This document shows positions 25,192-34,062 of a stretch of DNA of 43,410 bases, in pieces. The notes beneath the pieces are model-generated. The model did no database searches and was not told the DNA's origin. It worked only from the letters and a program-made list of their open reading frames with translations. The DNA is taken from contig JACAEK010000022.1 in the NCBI GenBank assembly GCA_013388895.1, forward strand, positions 1-43,410, written 5' to 3'. The stretch is from Candidatus Bathyarchaeota archaeon (GTDB lineage Archaea > Thermoproteota > Bathyarchaeia > Bathyarchaeales > Bathycorpusculaceae). Numbering within the stretch: position 1 is the stretch's first letter; every line of letters starts with the position of its first letter. The translations under genes were made by a program, and so were the position numbers.

Positions 25192-26684
25192 AAACTGGTT
25201 TGCTTGGCAAAGTTGTATTAGTCTTATTACTTTTACGATTGGTGGCTTTAATGTTATGTGAAACAAACGGGGCAGCTTCCCTTGTGATTCACATTAGAGC
25301 GGACGGTGAAGTTGACCCTTCCTATGTACCTATTACTCGTTTTGACAATTACTATAGGTTTGACGACAATATTTCTGGCGCCATTGTCGTTGAACGAAGT
25401 GACGCTGTTATTGATGGCGGAGGACACTGCCTCGTTGGAAGTGGGCAGGGAACAGGATTTTATTTTTTGGAAGTCAGCAACATTACTCTGGAAAATGTTG
25501 AGATTCAAAATTTCGAGAATGGAGTATTTCTATACGAGGCTTATAATTTAAGTTTCCTTGAGTGTCTTACGAAAGAAAACCTTTTCGGTTTTAAAGTGGT
25601 TTCTTCCAGCCAAGTAGGCGTTTTGAAATGCAATGTTTCGAATAACGAGTTTGGATTGTCGCTTCAGAACTGCTCTGAAATCAATATTTTTAACAATTCA
25701 ATTATGCAGAATAGCCTTCACGGTATTTATTCCTATTTTTCATCGTTCAGTAGTGTATGCAACAATAGCATAACAGGTAACCAACGTGGCATCTATTTTG
25801 ATTTCTCATCCAATAATGAGGTTGTGGGAAACAACATTGTAGGTAACTCTTACAAAGGCGTGCGGATAGCGTACTCTAATAACAATTTGATTTCTGGGAA
25901 TAATATCTCAGCTAATCAGTATGGTTTTTGGTTTTTTAGCGCTTCTTTTAACAGATTTCTGGAAAATTATTTGGCATTTAACGACAAGGTTGGCCTTTAT
26001 ATTGAAATAAATTCTAGTTCAAATTCGTTTTTTGAAAATGTTATTATGGCCAATTCCGAAATTGGATTGTTTGTTGATTCTTCGTCAGACAATGTTTTTC
26101 TGCATAACAATTTCTTGATGAATGGCGAGAATGTGATTTTCAAAGAACAAAATTGCTCCAACTATTGGGATGATGATGTTGAAGGAAATTTTTGGGATGA
26201 TTATTCGGGAGTTGATTTGAACAGGGACGGCATTGGAGATGACAGTTACATTATTGACGCATGGAATCTTGACGGCAAGCCTTTGATGGGATTCTTTAAT
26301 AGGTTCGAGATTGGTAGTGGCTACTGTGTTAATGTTATCTCTAATTCCACTGTAGAGAATTTTGTCTTCTTTGAAGCTAATGGCACTATGAGGTTTGAAG
26401 TTTTGGGGAATGATGGTTTTGGTTTTTGCAGAGTTATGGTTCCGCGCATGATGGTTAATTCAGCCGGCTTGTTTGTTGTGATTGATAATGGAGAAACTCT
26501 GGTTCTTTTTCCCAATTATGAAGTTTACTCTAATGCCACGTATTTTTGGATTTACTTTGCTTACGAAACTGGTTTTCACGAGGTTCAGATTTTGGATGAG
26601 TATCCAGTTTGGTTTGGCTTGCTGTTTTTCATGCTATTTGTTTTAGTCTGTACTAAAATGATGAGTAAAATATGTCCTAAATAA
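25188..26684 (+). CDS. NosD-like beta-helix surface protein with C-terminal anchor
   Basis: A 498-residue exported protein: signal peptide (about 1-28); beta-helix (about 50-345), with rungs such as SSNNEVVGNNIVGNSYKGV; closing segment EGNFWDDYSGVDLNRDGIGDDSYIIDAWNLDGKPL; the same C-terminal beta domain as the two preceding NosD-like proteins (GFGFCRVMVPRMM...YFWIYFAY); and a terminal membrane span with tail SKICPK. The N-terminal IHIRADGEVDPSYVPI echoes IYIRANG...PSTAPI in the 272- and 469-residue proteins. Translationally coupled to the upstream gene (ATGA overlap at 25188-25191). The expected IPEF motif is here DEYP. Confidence 0.83.
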   Translation: MKTGLLGKVVLVLLLLRLVALMLCETNGAASLVIHIRADGEVDPSYVPITRFDNYYRFDDNISGAIVVERSDAVIDGGGHCLVGSGQGTGFYFLEVSNITLENVEIQNFENGVFLYEAYNLSFLECLTKENLFGFKVVSSSQVGVLKCNVSNNEFGLSLQNCSEINIFNNSIMQNSLHGIYSYFSSFSSVCNNSITGNQRGIYFDFSSNNEVVGNNIVGNSYKGVRIAYSNNNLISGNNISANQYGFWFFSASFNRFLENYLAFNDKVGLYIEINSSSNSFFENVIMANSEIGLFVDSSSDNVFLHNNFLMNGENVIFKEQNCSNYWDDDVEGNFWDDYSGVDLNRDGIGDDSYIIDAWNLDGKPLMGFFNRFEIGSGYCVNVISNSTVENFVFFEANGTMRFEVLGNDGFGFCRVMVPRMMVNSAGLFVVIDNGETLVLFPNYEVYSNATYFWIYFAYETGFHEVQILDEYPVWFGLLFFMLFVLVCTKMMSKICPK

Positions 26685-26703
26685 GAAACTCTGCATTATT
26701 TTC

Positions 26704-26719
26704 AAAAAGAAAAAAGGGG
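26704..26719 (-). terminator. T-tract terminator after the dockerin-SBP gene
   Basis: On the minus strand CCCC then TTTTTTCTTTTT lies 25-40 bases after the stop at 26744, in the 59-base gap between convergent genes. Confidence 0.4.
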
Positions 26720-26743
26720 ATTGTGTAGGATTTCTTGGCGTGC

Positions 26744-29053
26744 TTACCCTGCCCAGTTGAATACTGCACCAAGCAGCACTGCATCTTTGGCGTTGACGAA
26801 TCCGTCGCCATTGATGTCGCATGCTGGGTTCCAGTTGTAGTCGCCAGGTGCTGAGCTGAATGCTGCTCCTAGCAAGACTGCGTCTTTAGCGTTGACGAAG
26901 AAGTCCAAGTTGACGTCTTCAGGTATTGTGCTCCAGATGTATACTGGGTAGCCGTCTATGTCAGCGTGGCCTGTCAATGGGTCTGGACTTATGGTGGCTG
27001 TTATGACGTGCAGTCCTCTTGGATAGGTGTCAGTGTAGCTGAATATTGGAACTGGTACACAGGGTATCAGTTCTGGGTTAGAGAATGGACCGAGCACGAC
27101 TACTGTTCCGTTGTAGTATTCGATGGTTATGGTTATGGTGAATACGCTTGGGGGTATTATGCGTTGGAAGTCTTGGTTATGTAGCCAGAATGTGATTGTG
27201 TTGCTTGTGCCTGGTTCAATTACTTTGAGTGTGTCTACTGTTGCGAACATGTCAATTGGGTGATATGCAAAGTGGCGTACGTTAGCCACTAAGTGGTAGT
27301 AGTTTGTTGGGCTGCTGCCTACATAGTCGTAGATCCATGGGCCTGTGCCTACTGAGCATTCTTGTGCCACTGGGTCGAATTCTCGAGTGTGTCCTTCAAG
27401 GAACACTGGTTCCCAAACATGTTTTGGTATGATTGGGAGTCCACCTACCCAGTGCATAGCCCACAATGGCATGTAAATACCATAGTAGACTCTCACTGTG
27501 TATGGGTCGACCTCTTCTGCGTAGACTACGTCAGCCACTAGGGCGTTGTTCCATGAATCTGCAATGTCTCTGACACAGTAAATGCTGAAGATAACGTCGT
27601 CAGCCATGAACTTCTCGTTGGTTGCACCATCCCTTAAGAGTGGTGCGCCGCCTGGTGTTGATCTAGTTAGGCTAGGTGCAATGTCGTGCCAATACACGTC
27701 TTCTCTGAGTTTGAATTCCACGTATGTGGCTGGGCTTCCCTCGTAATCCCATGTTCCCAAGGCCCAGCTTTTTGCTAGCCATGGAAGGTCGTGGCTCATG
27801 TCGTATGGGTCTACGTTTATCAGTGAGTCGTAGATCAAACCCATTATGTTCCAGTCCCAAACCCATTCTGAGTGAACTGGATTAAGCTCTTCAATGTCGT
27901 TCATGAAGCCCCAGTCGATTGTGGCGTCTCCGGCTTTGTACGTGTTCATGAAGGTCCACCAGCTCCACGGGCCGGTTCCTTCAGCGTTGACAACTTTTTC
28001 CCATCCAGTCTTGTAACCGCCGTAGCTGGCGTATGTGAAGACTGGGATTACGCCTACGTCGTCCATGAGGATTTTCTGCATGTTGAACACTGCAACTTTG
28101 GCAGTGGGTATGTCAGGCGCGATTAGCATGGCTTCAGCCTCTAGGTCGAATGCTGGGCTCTGGTAACCTGGATAGTTAGGTGTATACGGGAATGACTGTG
28201 CATATGCGCCTAAGTACAGGAAGTACAGTGTGTCGGGGTCTCTTCCGAAGCTCCAGCCTCCAGTGTAGATGTGGTAGTCGAATTCAACCATCACCTTCTG
28301 GAAACACTCACTTTTTGGAGCTACGTGAAGATCCACGTCGATGACTGCTGCGGTGTATGGACTCCAATCCATTAAGCCTATGTCGATTTCCATTGCATCA
28401 GCCAAGAGCTGACCCATCGCACTTCTGTCTGGGTCATCCTGTCTTGCGTAGAAGACTATAGTAATCTCTTCGCCGCCAGGACCCTCAACATAACCGTCAG
28501 CATCTTGGTCAGTATATCCGTTAGCCTTCAGTATGTTGACTGCTGCCTGGAGATCGTATGGGTATAGGTCTGTGCAGTATGGGTTATACCAGCCTGCAGA
28601 CCATGCTAATGGCGAATCCATTTTGATGGCTAAACCAGCAAGCTGAGTGGCAATAAAAGCGTCTTTGTCAAACATGTGGGCTAAGGCTTTTCGGAACCAA
28701 ATGTCGTCAGTTGGGAACCTCTTCAGGTTCAAGTCGAACTCGCGCATACCTCTGTCAAGGAAGAACGCACGAGCATAAGTAGTCATGTCAGGATCGAGTG
28801 TGTCTAACTCGTCAACTTGAGCAGCCAGAAGAGACCAGTCCATGAAATCTATGTCACAAGCCAGATAAGCCAAGTACTCAGCTGTTTGACTACCCCATGG
28901 AGTGATTAGCATGTTAGGCGTCATAGGACCATAGCCATTATACAACCCATCGTCTGATGGCGCTGGACCAGGATAGAACCACGAAAAGCTTGGTGTTATC
29001 AATGCAAAAGCGAACACTACAACAAATATCGTAGCAACTATTGCCTTTTTCAT
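26744..29053 (-). CDS. Oligopeptide-type ABC substrate-binding protein with dockerin, lobes in permuted order
   Basis: A 769-residue exported protein: signal peptide (1-24); residues about 43-373 match the normally C-terminal half of an SBP_bac_5 protein (DDIWFRKALAHMFDKDAF, YPYDLQAAVNILKANGY, then FMNTYK); residues about 378-600 match the normally N-terminal half (IEELNPVHSEWVWDWNIMGLIYDSLI, LAKSWAL, VEFKLREDVYWHD, ADDVIFSI, IIPKHVWE, GTGPW); residues about 601-710 a beta domain; residues about 711-769 a dockerin with DVNLDFFVNAKD (Gly replaced by Phe) and DINGDGFVNAKD. It would capture oligopeptides or oligosaccharides for the permeases at 31-34 kb. No lipobox Cys is seen, so docking to a cohesin may be what tethers it. 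Confidence 0.9.
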   Translation of the reverse strand: MKKAIVATIFVVVFAFALITPSFSWFYPGPAPSDDGLYNGYGPMTPNMLITPWGSQTAEYLAYLACDIDFMDWSLLAAQVDELDTLDPDMTTYARAFFLDRGMREFDLNLKRFPTDDIWFRKALAHMFDKDAFIATQLAGLAIKMDSPLAWSAGWYNPYCTDLYPYDLQAAVNILKANGYTDQDADGYVEGPGGEEITIVFYARQDDPDRSAMGQLLADAMEIDIGLMDWSPYTAAVIDVDLHVAPKSECFQKVMVEFDYHIYTGGWSFGRDPDTLYFLYLGAYAQSFPYTPNYPGYQSPAFDLEAEAMLIAPDIPTAKVAVFNMQKILMDDVGVIPVFTYASYGGYKTGWEKVVNAEGTGPWSWWTFMNTYKAGDATIDWGFMNDIEELNPVHSEWVWDWNIMGLIYDSLINVDPYDMSHDLPWLAKSWALGTWDYEGSPATYVEFKLREDVYWHDIAPSLTRSTPGGAPLLRDGATNEKFMADDVIFSIYCVRDIADSWNNALVADVVYAEEVDPYTVRVYYGIYMPLWAMHWVGGLPIIPKHVWEPVFLEGHTREFDPVAQECSVGTGPWIYDYVGSSPTNYYHLVANVRHFAYHPIDMFATVDTLKVIEPGTSNTITFWLHNQDFQRIIPPSVFTITITIEYYNGTVVVLGPFSNPELIPCVPVPIFSYTDTYPRGLHVITATISPDPLTGHADIDGYPVYIWSTIPEDVNLDFFVNAKDAVLLGAAFSSAPGDYNWNPACDINGDGFVNAKDAVLLGAVFNWAG

Positions 29054-29076
29054 TTCTTTCTCTCCTTTCTTGTTAG

Positions 29077-29093
29077 CGATAAAAATATTATCG
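29077..29093 (-). promoter_or_regulatory. AT-rich palindrome at the dockerin-SBP promoter
   Basis: CGATAA (29077-29082) is mirrored by TTATCG (29088-29093) around a 5-base spacer. On the minus strand it holds TATA-like ATAATATTTTTAT about 25-40 bases before the start at 29053, so a repressor bound here would cover the promoter. Confidence 0.35.
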
Positions 29094-29165
29094 GGCTTGT
29101 TTAAAAGTTTTATGGAACATTATTACAGTAGAAAACACACAAAAAAACGCCAGAATCGAACCAAA

Positions 29166-30944
29166 TCAACCCTTAGACGCACGTTTCCGCTTGAAAAACC
29201 AAACAATGACAGCGCCTGCTACTACAACTGCACAAACTCCTAATCCATAAAACATGTAGAAATACCACCAAGGAGACGCAACAGTATAGACAAAGGTTTT
29301 TGAGCCTTCCAAAACCACATCATAACTATAGGAACTGCCATCAAAAACAATGGTTAATACATAAGTTTCAACAGGGAAATCTCCACTCGCATTGACATTC
29401 CTCTCAAATAACTGAAACACTGCCTCCCCATTTTCGTCAGAAACACCATATTCATATGACGCTGGAACCGTCACGGTCAAGTTAACACCCTCAACAGGCC
29501 TACCAAAATAGTCTATCACACGAACCATAAGATAAGACCAAACAACAACTTCAGCGTTATCTCTCACATTTACAGCTGTATATGAAGTATTCCACAGGTA
29601 AACCTTCGAGTCGTCAAAAAGGTCCAAATTCCGAAGCTTGGAGTCGTAAAAAGTTATATTGGAAGAACCCAGAAACCTAAAACTCCACCCCGTTTCTATA
29701 GACGTATTCAAAAATGTTGCATTGAGACCAACTGCGCTTAAACCAACACTGTCCCTATATCCCTCACTAAAACCATGAAAAGTCTGGTTCACAGACATTA
29801 ATTCCACAAGAACCTCCTCCGCATTCGAATTCAAGACAAGAACTTCTGCCGATTCGTAGCATCTAAAACGCCCCACCTGACAATTATCTAGATAAATGCT
29901 CGAATCATCTTCAGCAGACACGACGTTAAGGTCAGAATTTGACGCATTAACCTTTGATTGTTGCAAAGCTTCAATAAGCCAGTCCGCGTACGAATCTGAA
30001 AACTTTGTCTCAGAAAAATTATAACAATAGAAAATAGAAGATCCAAGCAAAGAATTCTTGACTTCCAATGTTGAATTGCCTTTAACCCTATAAATAGCAT
30101 CAGTCAACGAGCAGTTGTCAAGACTAATTTGTGCTGAACCATCAAGCCAAAACTCCCCGGGATACTTCGAAGGAGTAGAAGCCGCACTAAACACAGTAAT
30201 GTTGCCGTTGTTATAACACCTAACTTTAAACTGGTAAAGATTAATATCATCCAACGAAACAGACGAATTCTGGCCTGAGTAAATCTCTCCTAACAGAGAA
30301 GAGGCAGTAACCATTATTTCCGCCATATCTTCAGCACGAATTGCATAAGATACCGTACACAAAGAAACAGACGCCTTACCATAATCATAAACCTGAACCC
30401 TATCAAATGTACTTCCAGAAATATTAGCAAAAGAGTAATCATAAACAAAGAAAAGAGCCTGTCTACATCCAACAGCACTCGAACGCGAATAATCATAACA
30501 GTATACGAAAGCAAGACGAGAGTCAAGGGCCGTCAAGGACGCGTTACCATACAGCTTTATTGAAGAAGACGTTGAGCCAGTAAAATTCAAGTTATTCACA
30601 AAAGCACTACTCGCATCAAAAAGGGAAACCTCAAAACTCCTCGTAGATGTGAAAGTTGAATTTCTTACTTCCAAGCGAGGATCTCCACTTGCAGAACCTG
30701 AAAGTTCAATTCCATACTGATTATTCCTCGTTTGAACGAATCTAATCGTCGCATTCGCAATAACAAGCGTAGTATTTCCGGTTACAATAATATCTTGCTC
30801 AAAACTAAAAGAACCATTGGCATAATAATGAACCGAACCATCATTAAACTCAACTGCCTTCACCTTATCAACAATGGGAAAATTGAAAGCCATTAACGTA
30901 AATAGCAAAACCAAAAAGACTATTGCGAAACAATGCCTTTTCAC
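29166..30944 (-). CDS. Secreted beta-solenoid protein with C-terminal anchor
   Basis: A 592-residue exported protein: signal peptide (1-30), a long region (about 35-460) of short irregular beta rungs rich in Ser, Asn and Asp (for example LEVRNSTFTST, ISLDNCSLTDAI, IYLDNCQVGRF), consistent with a beta-helix that diverges from the NosD type, a carboxypeptidase-regulatory-like beta-sandwich (about 475-550, VRVIDYFGRPVEGVNLTVTVP and ENGEAVFQL), and a C-terminal membrane span with tail KRKRASKG. It lies between the dockerin-SBP gene and the divergent permease operon. Function unknown; ligand binding at the surface is a reasonable guess. Confidence 0.8.
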   Translation of the reverse strand: MKRHCFAIVFLVLLFTLMAFNFPIVDKVKAVEFNDGSVHYYANGSFSFEQDIIVTGNTTLVIANATIRFVQTRNNQYGIELSGSASGDPRLEVRNSTFTSTRSFEVSLFDASSAFVNNLNFTGSTSSSIKLYGNASLTALDSRLAFVYCYDYSRSSAVGCRQALFFVYDYSFANISGSTFDRVQVYDYGKASVSLCTVSYAIRAEDMAEIMVTASSLLGEIYSGQNSSVSLDDINLYQFKVRCYNNGNITVFSAASTPSKYPGEFWLDGSAQISLDNCSLTDAIYRVKGNSTLEVKNSLLGSSIFYCYNFSETKFSDSYADWLIEALQQSKVNASNSDLNVVSAEDDSSIYLDNCQVGRFRCYESAEVLVLNSNAEEVLVELMSVNQTFHGFSEGYRDSVGLSAVGLNATFLNTSIETGWSFRFLGSSNITFYDSKLRNLDLFDDSKVYLWNTSYTAVNVRDNAEVVVWSYLMVRVIDYFGRPVEGVNLTVTVPASYEYGVSDENGEAVFQLFERNVNASGDFPVETYVLTIVFDGSSYSYDVVLEGSKTFVYTVASPWWYFYMFYGLGVCAVVVAGAVIVWFFKRKRASKG

Positions 30945-31057
30945 TATTCTCCCACCACAAGAGACTATTCAAAACACATAGGCATATTTAAGATTTGAGC
31001 CTTCCCACCAAGACTTAAATACTTAATAGACCTTCCATAAAAAATGGGGCATAGCAA

Positions 31058-32092
31058 GTGGGATTAAGAAAATATATTGCAAGACGTATCGCTTACACGA
31101 TTTTTCTAATATGGTTTGTACTAACTTTAAACTTTATAATATTTGAAGTTATGCCAGGGAGCCCCCTAGAGTTCTTCGCCGGAAGACCAGGGTCACTAAC
31201 GCAGGAAAGAGTAGACGAACTACTAGAACTTTGGGGCTTCAACGACCCATTACATGAAAGATATTCCCGGTACATAGTTAACATGTTAACTCTGCAATTC
31301 GGAAGATCCGCCAGAACAGGAAAACCAGTTGTAGAAATAATACAAGAAGCGCTCCCAAACACCTTCTTACTTATGGGCTTCTCCACAGTCTTAGCAATAT
31401 TCATAGGCATCTTATTGGGAGCTGTATCCGCATACAAAAGAGGTGGAGCAGCAGATACAGGACTAGTTTTTACGTCGCTCATAACCTATTCACTACCAAC
31501 TTTTTGGATGGGAATGATGTTCCTAATAGCATTCGGGCTTCGACTAAACTGGTTCCCGATAGGCAAGACTGTTTCCTACTGGACAGAATACCCCACGGGT
31601 CTCCCTCCACCATTATTCGAATTCCAAATACTTTCATTCAGCTTCAGAATGCCAGGTTTAGTTGAACTCGCCGACAGACTATGGCACCTATTCTTGCCAG
31701 CCGCAGTACTAGTTCTGTTCCAATACGGAGGTTACCTATTACTAACCAGAGCTACAATGGTAGAAGCACTTTCAGAAGACTACATAGTCACTGCAAGAGC
31801 AAAGGGACTACAAGAAAGAGTAGTTTTATTCAGACATGCACTAAGAAACGCATCCCTTCCAATAATAACCAGTGCAGCCATGGCCTTTGGATTCATGCTC
31901 TCAGGAGCCATAATAACAGAAACAGTTTTCAGTTGGCCAGGACTTGGAGGACTAACCTGGGAGGCAATACAATTATACGACTATCCCATATTGCATGTAC
32001 TCTTCTACGTAATAGCACTCTGCGTAATACTCGCAAACTTCCTTGCTGACCTTATGTACGGAATTGTTGATCCTCGAATAAAATACGGGTGA
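31058..32092 (+). CDS. ABC transporter permease, DppB/OppB family
   Basis: A 344-residue integral membrane protein of the peptide/nickel permease family: N-terminal basic start and first helix (YIARRIAYTIFLIWFVLTLNFIIFEVMPGSP), and a cytoplasmic EAA loop EDYIVTARAKGLQERVVLFRHALRNA that contacts the ATPase. The GTG start at 31058 gives the expected family N-terminus; a TATA-like box lies about 35 bases upstream. The second permease follows 4 bases after its stop. It is divergent from the beta-solenoid and dockerin-SBP genes, which supports them working as one uptake system. Confidence 0.93.
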   Translation: MGLRKYIARRIAYTIFLIWFVLTLNFIIFEVMPGSPLEFFAGRPGSLTQERVDELLELWGFNDPLHERYSRYIVNMLTLQFGRSARTGKPVVEIIQEALPNTFLLMGFSTVLAIFIGILLGAVSAYKRGGAADTGLVFTSLITYSLPTFWMGMMFLIAFGLRLNWFPIGKTVSYWTEYPTGLPPPLFEFQILSFSFRMPGLVELADRLWHLFLPAAVLVLFQYGGYLLLTRATMVEALSEDYIVTARAKGLQERVVLFRHALRNASLPIITSAAMAFGFMLSGAIITETVFSWPGLGGLTWEAIQLYDYPILHVLFYVIALCVILANFLADLMYGIVDPRIKYG

Positions 32093-32096
32093 AAAA

Positions 32097-33617
32097 GTGT
32101 ACTCAAAACGAGTTAAAAGGACATTTGCAAGCACCAAAAAAATTCTCAGAGCTTTCTCACAAAGCAAAAGAGCAATGATAGGTGTAGGCATAATCACATT
32201 TTTCGCTATCCTCGCCATCACTGCACCTTTACTCACTCCCTACAACCCAACATTAAGCACATGGCTTGCAGGAAGCGGGCAGACCCGCGCAAAACCTATT
32301 TGGTTCAAATATCTTCCTGGCGGAGACATGTTGAGCGAAAATTTATCTCCAATAACTGACCCAGAATTCAGCACCCCGCAGATAGAGCAAAATTGGAACA
32401 TTACTACACTCTCATCATACACGAATTTTGAACATGTTGCCGGCATCGGTGAGGAAGGAAGTTTAGGAATAATGTTTCTGAGAAAGGCATCACAGACTCC
32501 GCAGGTAGCCACAGCTCGAGTATGCATGGATTTCACCTTTCCCTTCAGTGGACCGCCAGCTCGATTTTCCGGAGATGTCACAGTTCTAATTGAGGACGAA
32601 GTTGGAATTCCAATACAGCTAACAGTTTTCATCGAGGACAAGACTAATAACAAAAATTACACATGGGGATTTGGTTACGGATGGGCTGACGAAAATGTCA
32701 CAGAAACCACTACTACACCTCTTACTCCCAGTCCAGGCATAGAATCAGGCGCGCAAATTACTTGGAGACAGCAACGTTTCAACACAAGTTCAGAGCTTGG
32801 CAGGTTTATGTTTCCACAGGCCGCCAACTACTCTTTCGGATTGGAAATAACATTTTGGGATCTGCCTTCAAACGCAGGAAAAAGCGTCAAAGCCATAGCC
32901 TATGTTGACACACTAGACCTAGACTTTTACGGAACAGCTTTCGGGCTTCTTGGAACTGACTGGCAAGGAAGAGACATTTTTACACAACTTGCCTACGGAA
33001 CAAGAATTTCAATAATTGTCGGAATACTAGCTTCAGTTATTTCAGTGTTACTCGGACTGATTATAGGTTTGATTTCGGGATACCTAGGCGGATTGTTTGA
33101 CGAATCATTAATGAGAATCAACGATGCCCTACTAGTGCTTCCCGGTCTACCCTTGCTAATTGTGTTAATAGCAGTGCTTGGGAACAGGATACACATCATC
33201 ATTCTAGTACTAGGCTTCCTTGGATGGATGGGCTTCGCAAGAGTTGTTAGGTCTCAAGTGTTAAGCCTCAAAGAAAGACCATTCATCGAAGCCGCGAAAG
33301 CCATCGGCTCAGGAACAGGACACATCATATTCAAGCATATAGTTCCAAATGTTATGGGACTTGTCTATGTTACTTTGGCTTCAAGCGTTCCAGGCGCAAT
33401 TGTCGGAGAAGCGGCTTTAAGTTGGCTTGGATACTACGATCCGTACTTGATGTCATGGGGAAGAATGTTAAACGACGTCCAGACGCATCACGGATATAAT
33501 GATTGGTGGTGGGTCGTGCCACCTGGCCTGTGCATTGCAGCAATATCTGTCGCATTTATCCTTCTTGGATACGCACTTGATGAAATATTGAATCCAAAGC
33601 TAAGAATCAGACGATAG
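32097..33617 (+). CDS. ABC transporter permease, DppC/OppC family, with large extracellular insertion
   Basis: A 506-residue membrane protein; the usual family length is about 290. Helix 1 (AMIGVGIITFFAILAITAPLL) is followed by about 215 residues outside the membrane (about 48-280), then the normal FGLLGTDWQGRDIFTQLAYGTRISI and four to five helices with the EAA loop (RPFIEAAKAIGSGTGHIIFKHIVPN). The insertion is beta-rich, with the pattern of a jelly-roll/concanavalin-like domain (SLGIMFLRKA...VCMDFTFPFS...SVKAIAYVDTLDLDFYG). It could bind substrate or the SBP. The GTG start at 32097 sits 4 bases after oppB. Confidence 0.92.
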   Translation: MYSKRVKRTFASTKKILRAFSQSKRAMIGVGIITFFAILAITAPLLTPYNPTLSTWLAGSGQTRAKPIWFKYLPGGDMLSENLSPITDPEFSTPQIEQNWNITTLSSYTNFEHVAGIGEEGSLGIMFLRKASQTPQVATARVCMDFTFPFSGPPARFSGDVTVLIEDEVGIPIQLTVFIEDKTNNKNYTWGFGYGWADENVTETTTTPLTPSPGIESGAQITWRQQRFNTSSELGRFMFPQAANYSFGLEITFWDLPSNAGKSVKAIAYVDTLDLDFYGTAFGLLGTDWQGRDIFTQLAYGTRISIIVGILASVISVLLGLIIGLISGYLGGLFDESLMRINDALLVLPGLPLLIVLIAVLGNRIHIIILVLGFLGWMGFARVVRSQVLSLKERPFIEAAKAIGSGTGHIIFKHIVPNVMGLVYVTLASSVPGAIVGEAALSWLGYYDPYLMSWGRMLNDVQTHHGYNDWWWVVPPGLCIAAISVAFILLGYALDEILNPKLRIRR

Positions 33618-34004
33618 CCAAGTTTCTCCCGTATATCCACCGATTATACTCGCTATAAGGTTAATTAATAGCATAAACGGAAACGTTGAAGAAAATATTA
33701 TTCTCAGACTTTGAGAGTAGACCAACTCGTTCAGACTAGAATAAGAAAGCGTTCCCAAAAAAGCGGGTAAAGATAGAATAACAAACATGATCAACAATGC
33801 AACAAGAGAAGACAAAATAGCTTCAATAATGATCCGCTGGAAATCGACGATCACCAGACCAGCCACCAGGCCAGTCACGCCCCAAAAAAGATATCTCAAA
33901 AAAGAGTAGTCGGAAGCAAAAACCGAGAAAAACAAACTCATAGTGGTAAGTAACAAAGACCAAAGCAAAAACGTCGCCACTCTTATAGTATCCAAAGTAT
34001 CCAA
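33600..34004 (-). CDS. Hypothetical small membrane protein
   Basis: About 134 residues with three to four hydrophobic helices (TFLLWSLLLTTMSLFFSVFA, YLFWGVTGLVAGLVIVDF, ILSSLVALLIMFVILSLPAFLG, FPFMLLINLIASIIGGYTG). The frame is open back to 34139, but that part runs antisense to the start of the next gene and mirrors its signal anchor; TTG at 34004 with GGTGA upstream is a better start. Its last 18 bases overlap the 3' end of the permease gene on the other strand. No family recognised. Confidence 0.6.
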   Translation of the reverse strand: MDTLDTIRVATFLLWSLLLTTMSLFFSVFASDYSFLRYLFWGVTGLVAGLVIVDFQRIIIEAILSSLVALLIMFVILSLPAFLGTLSYSSLNELVYSQSLRIIFSSTFPFMLLINLIASIIGGYTGETWLSSDS

Positions 34005-34062
34005 CGAATCACCAAATCTTAAATGTAACCAGAAAATAAAAATGTATCGATAAGGCGAAAAA

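Noticed and set aside
14706-26684. NosD-like proteins as true nitrous-oxide reductase maturation factors
   Set aside because: No nosZ, nosF or nosY genes are nearby, and the proteins carry surface anchors; the shared fold is a generic beta-helix.
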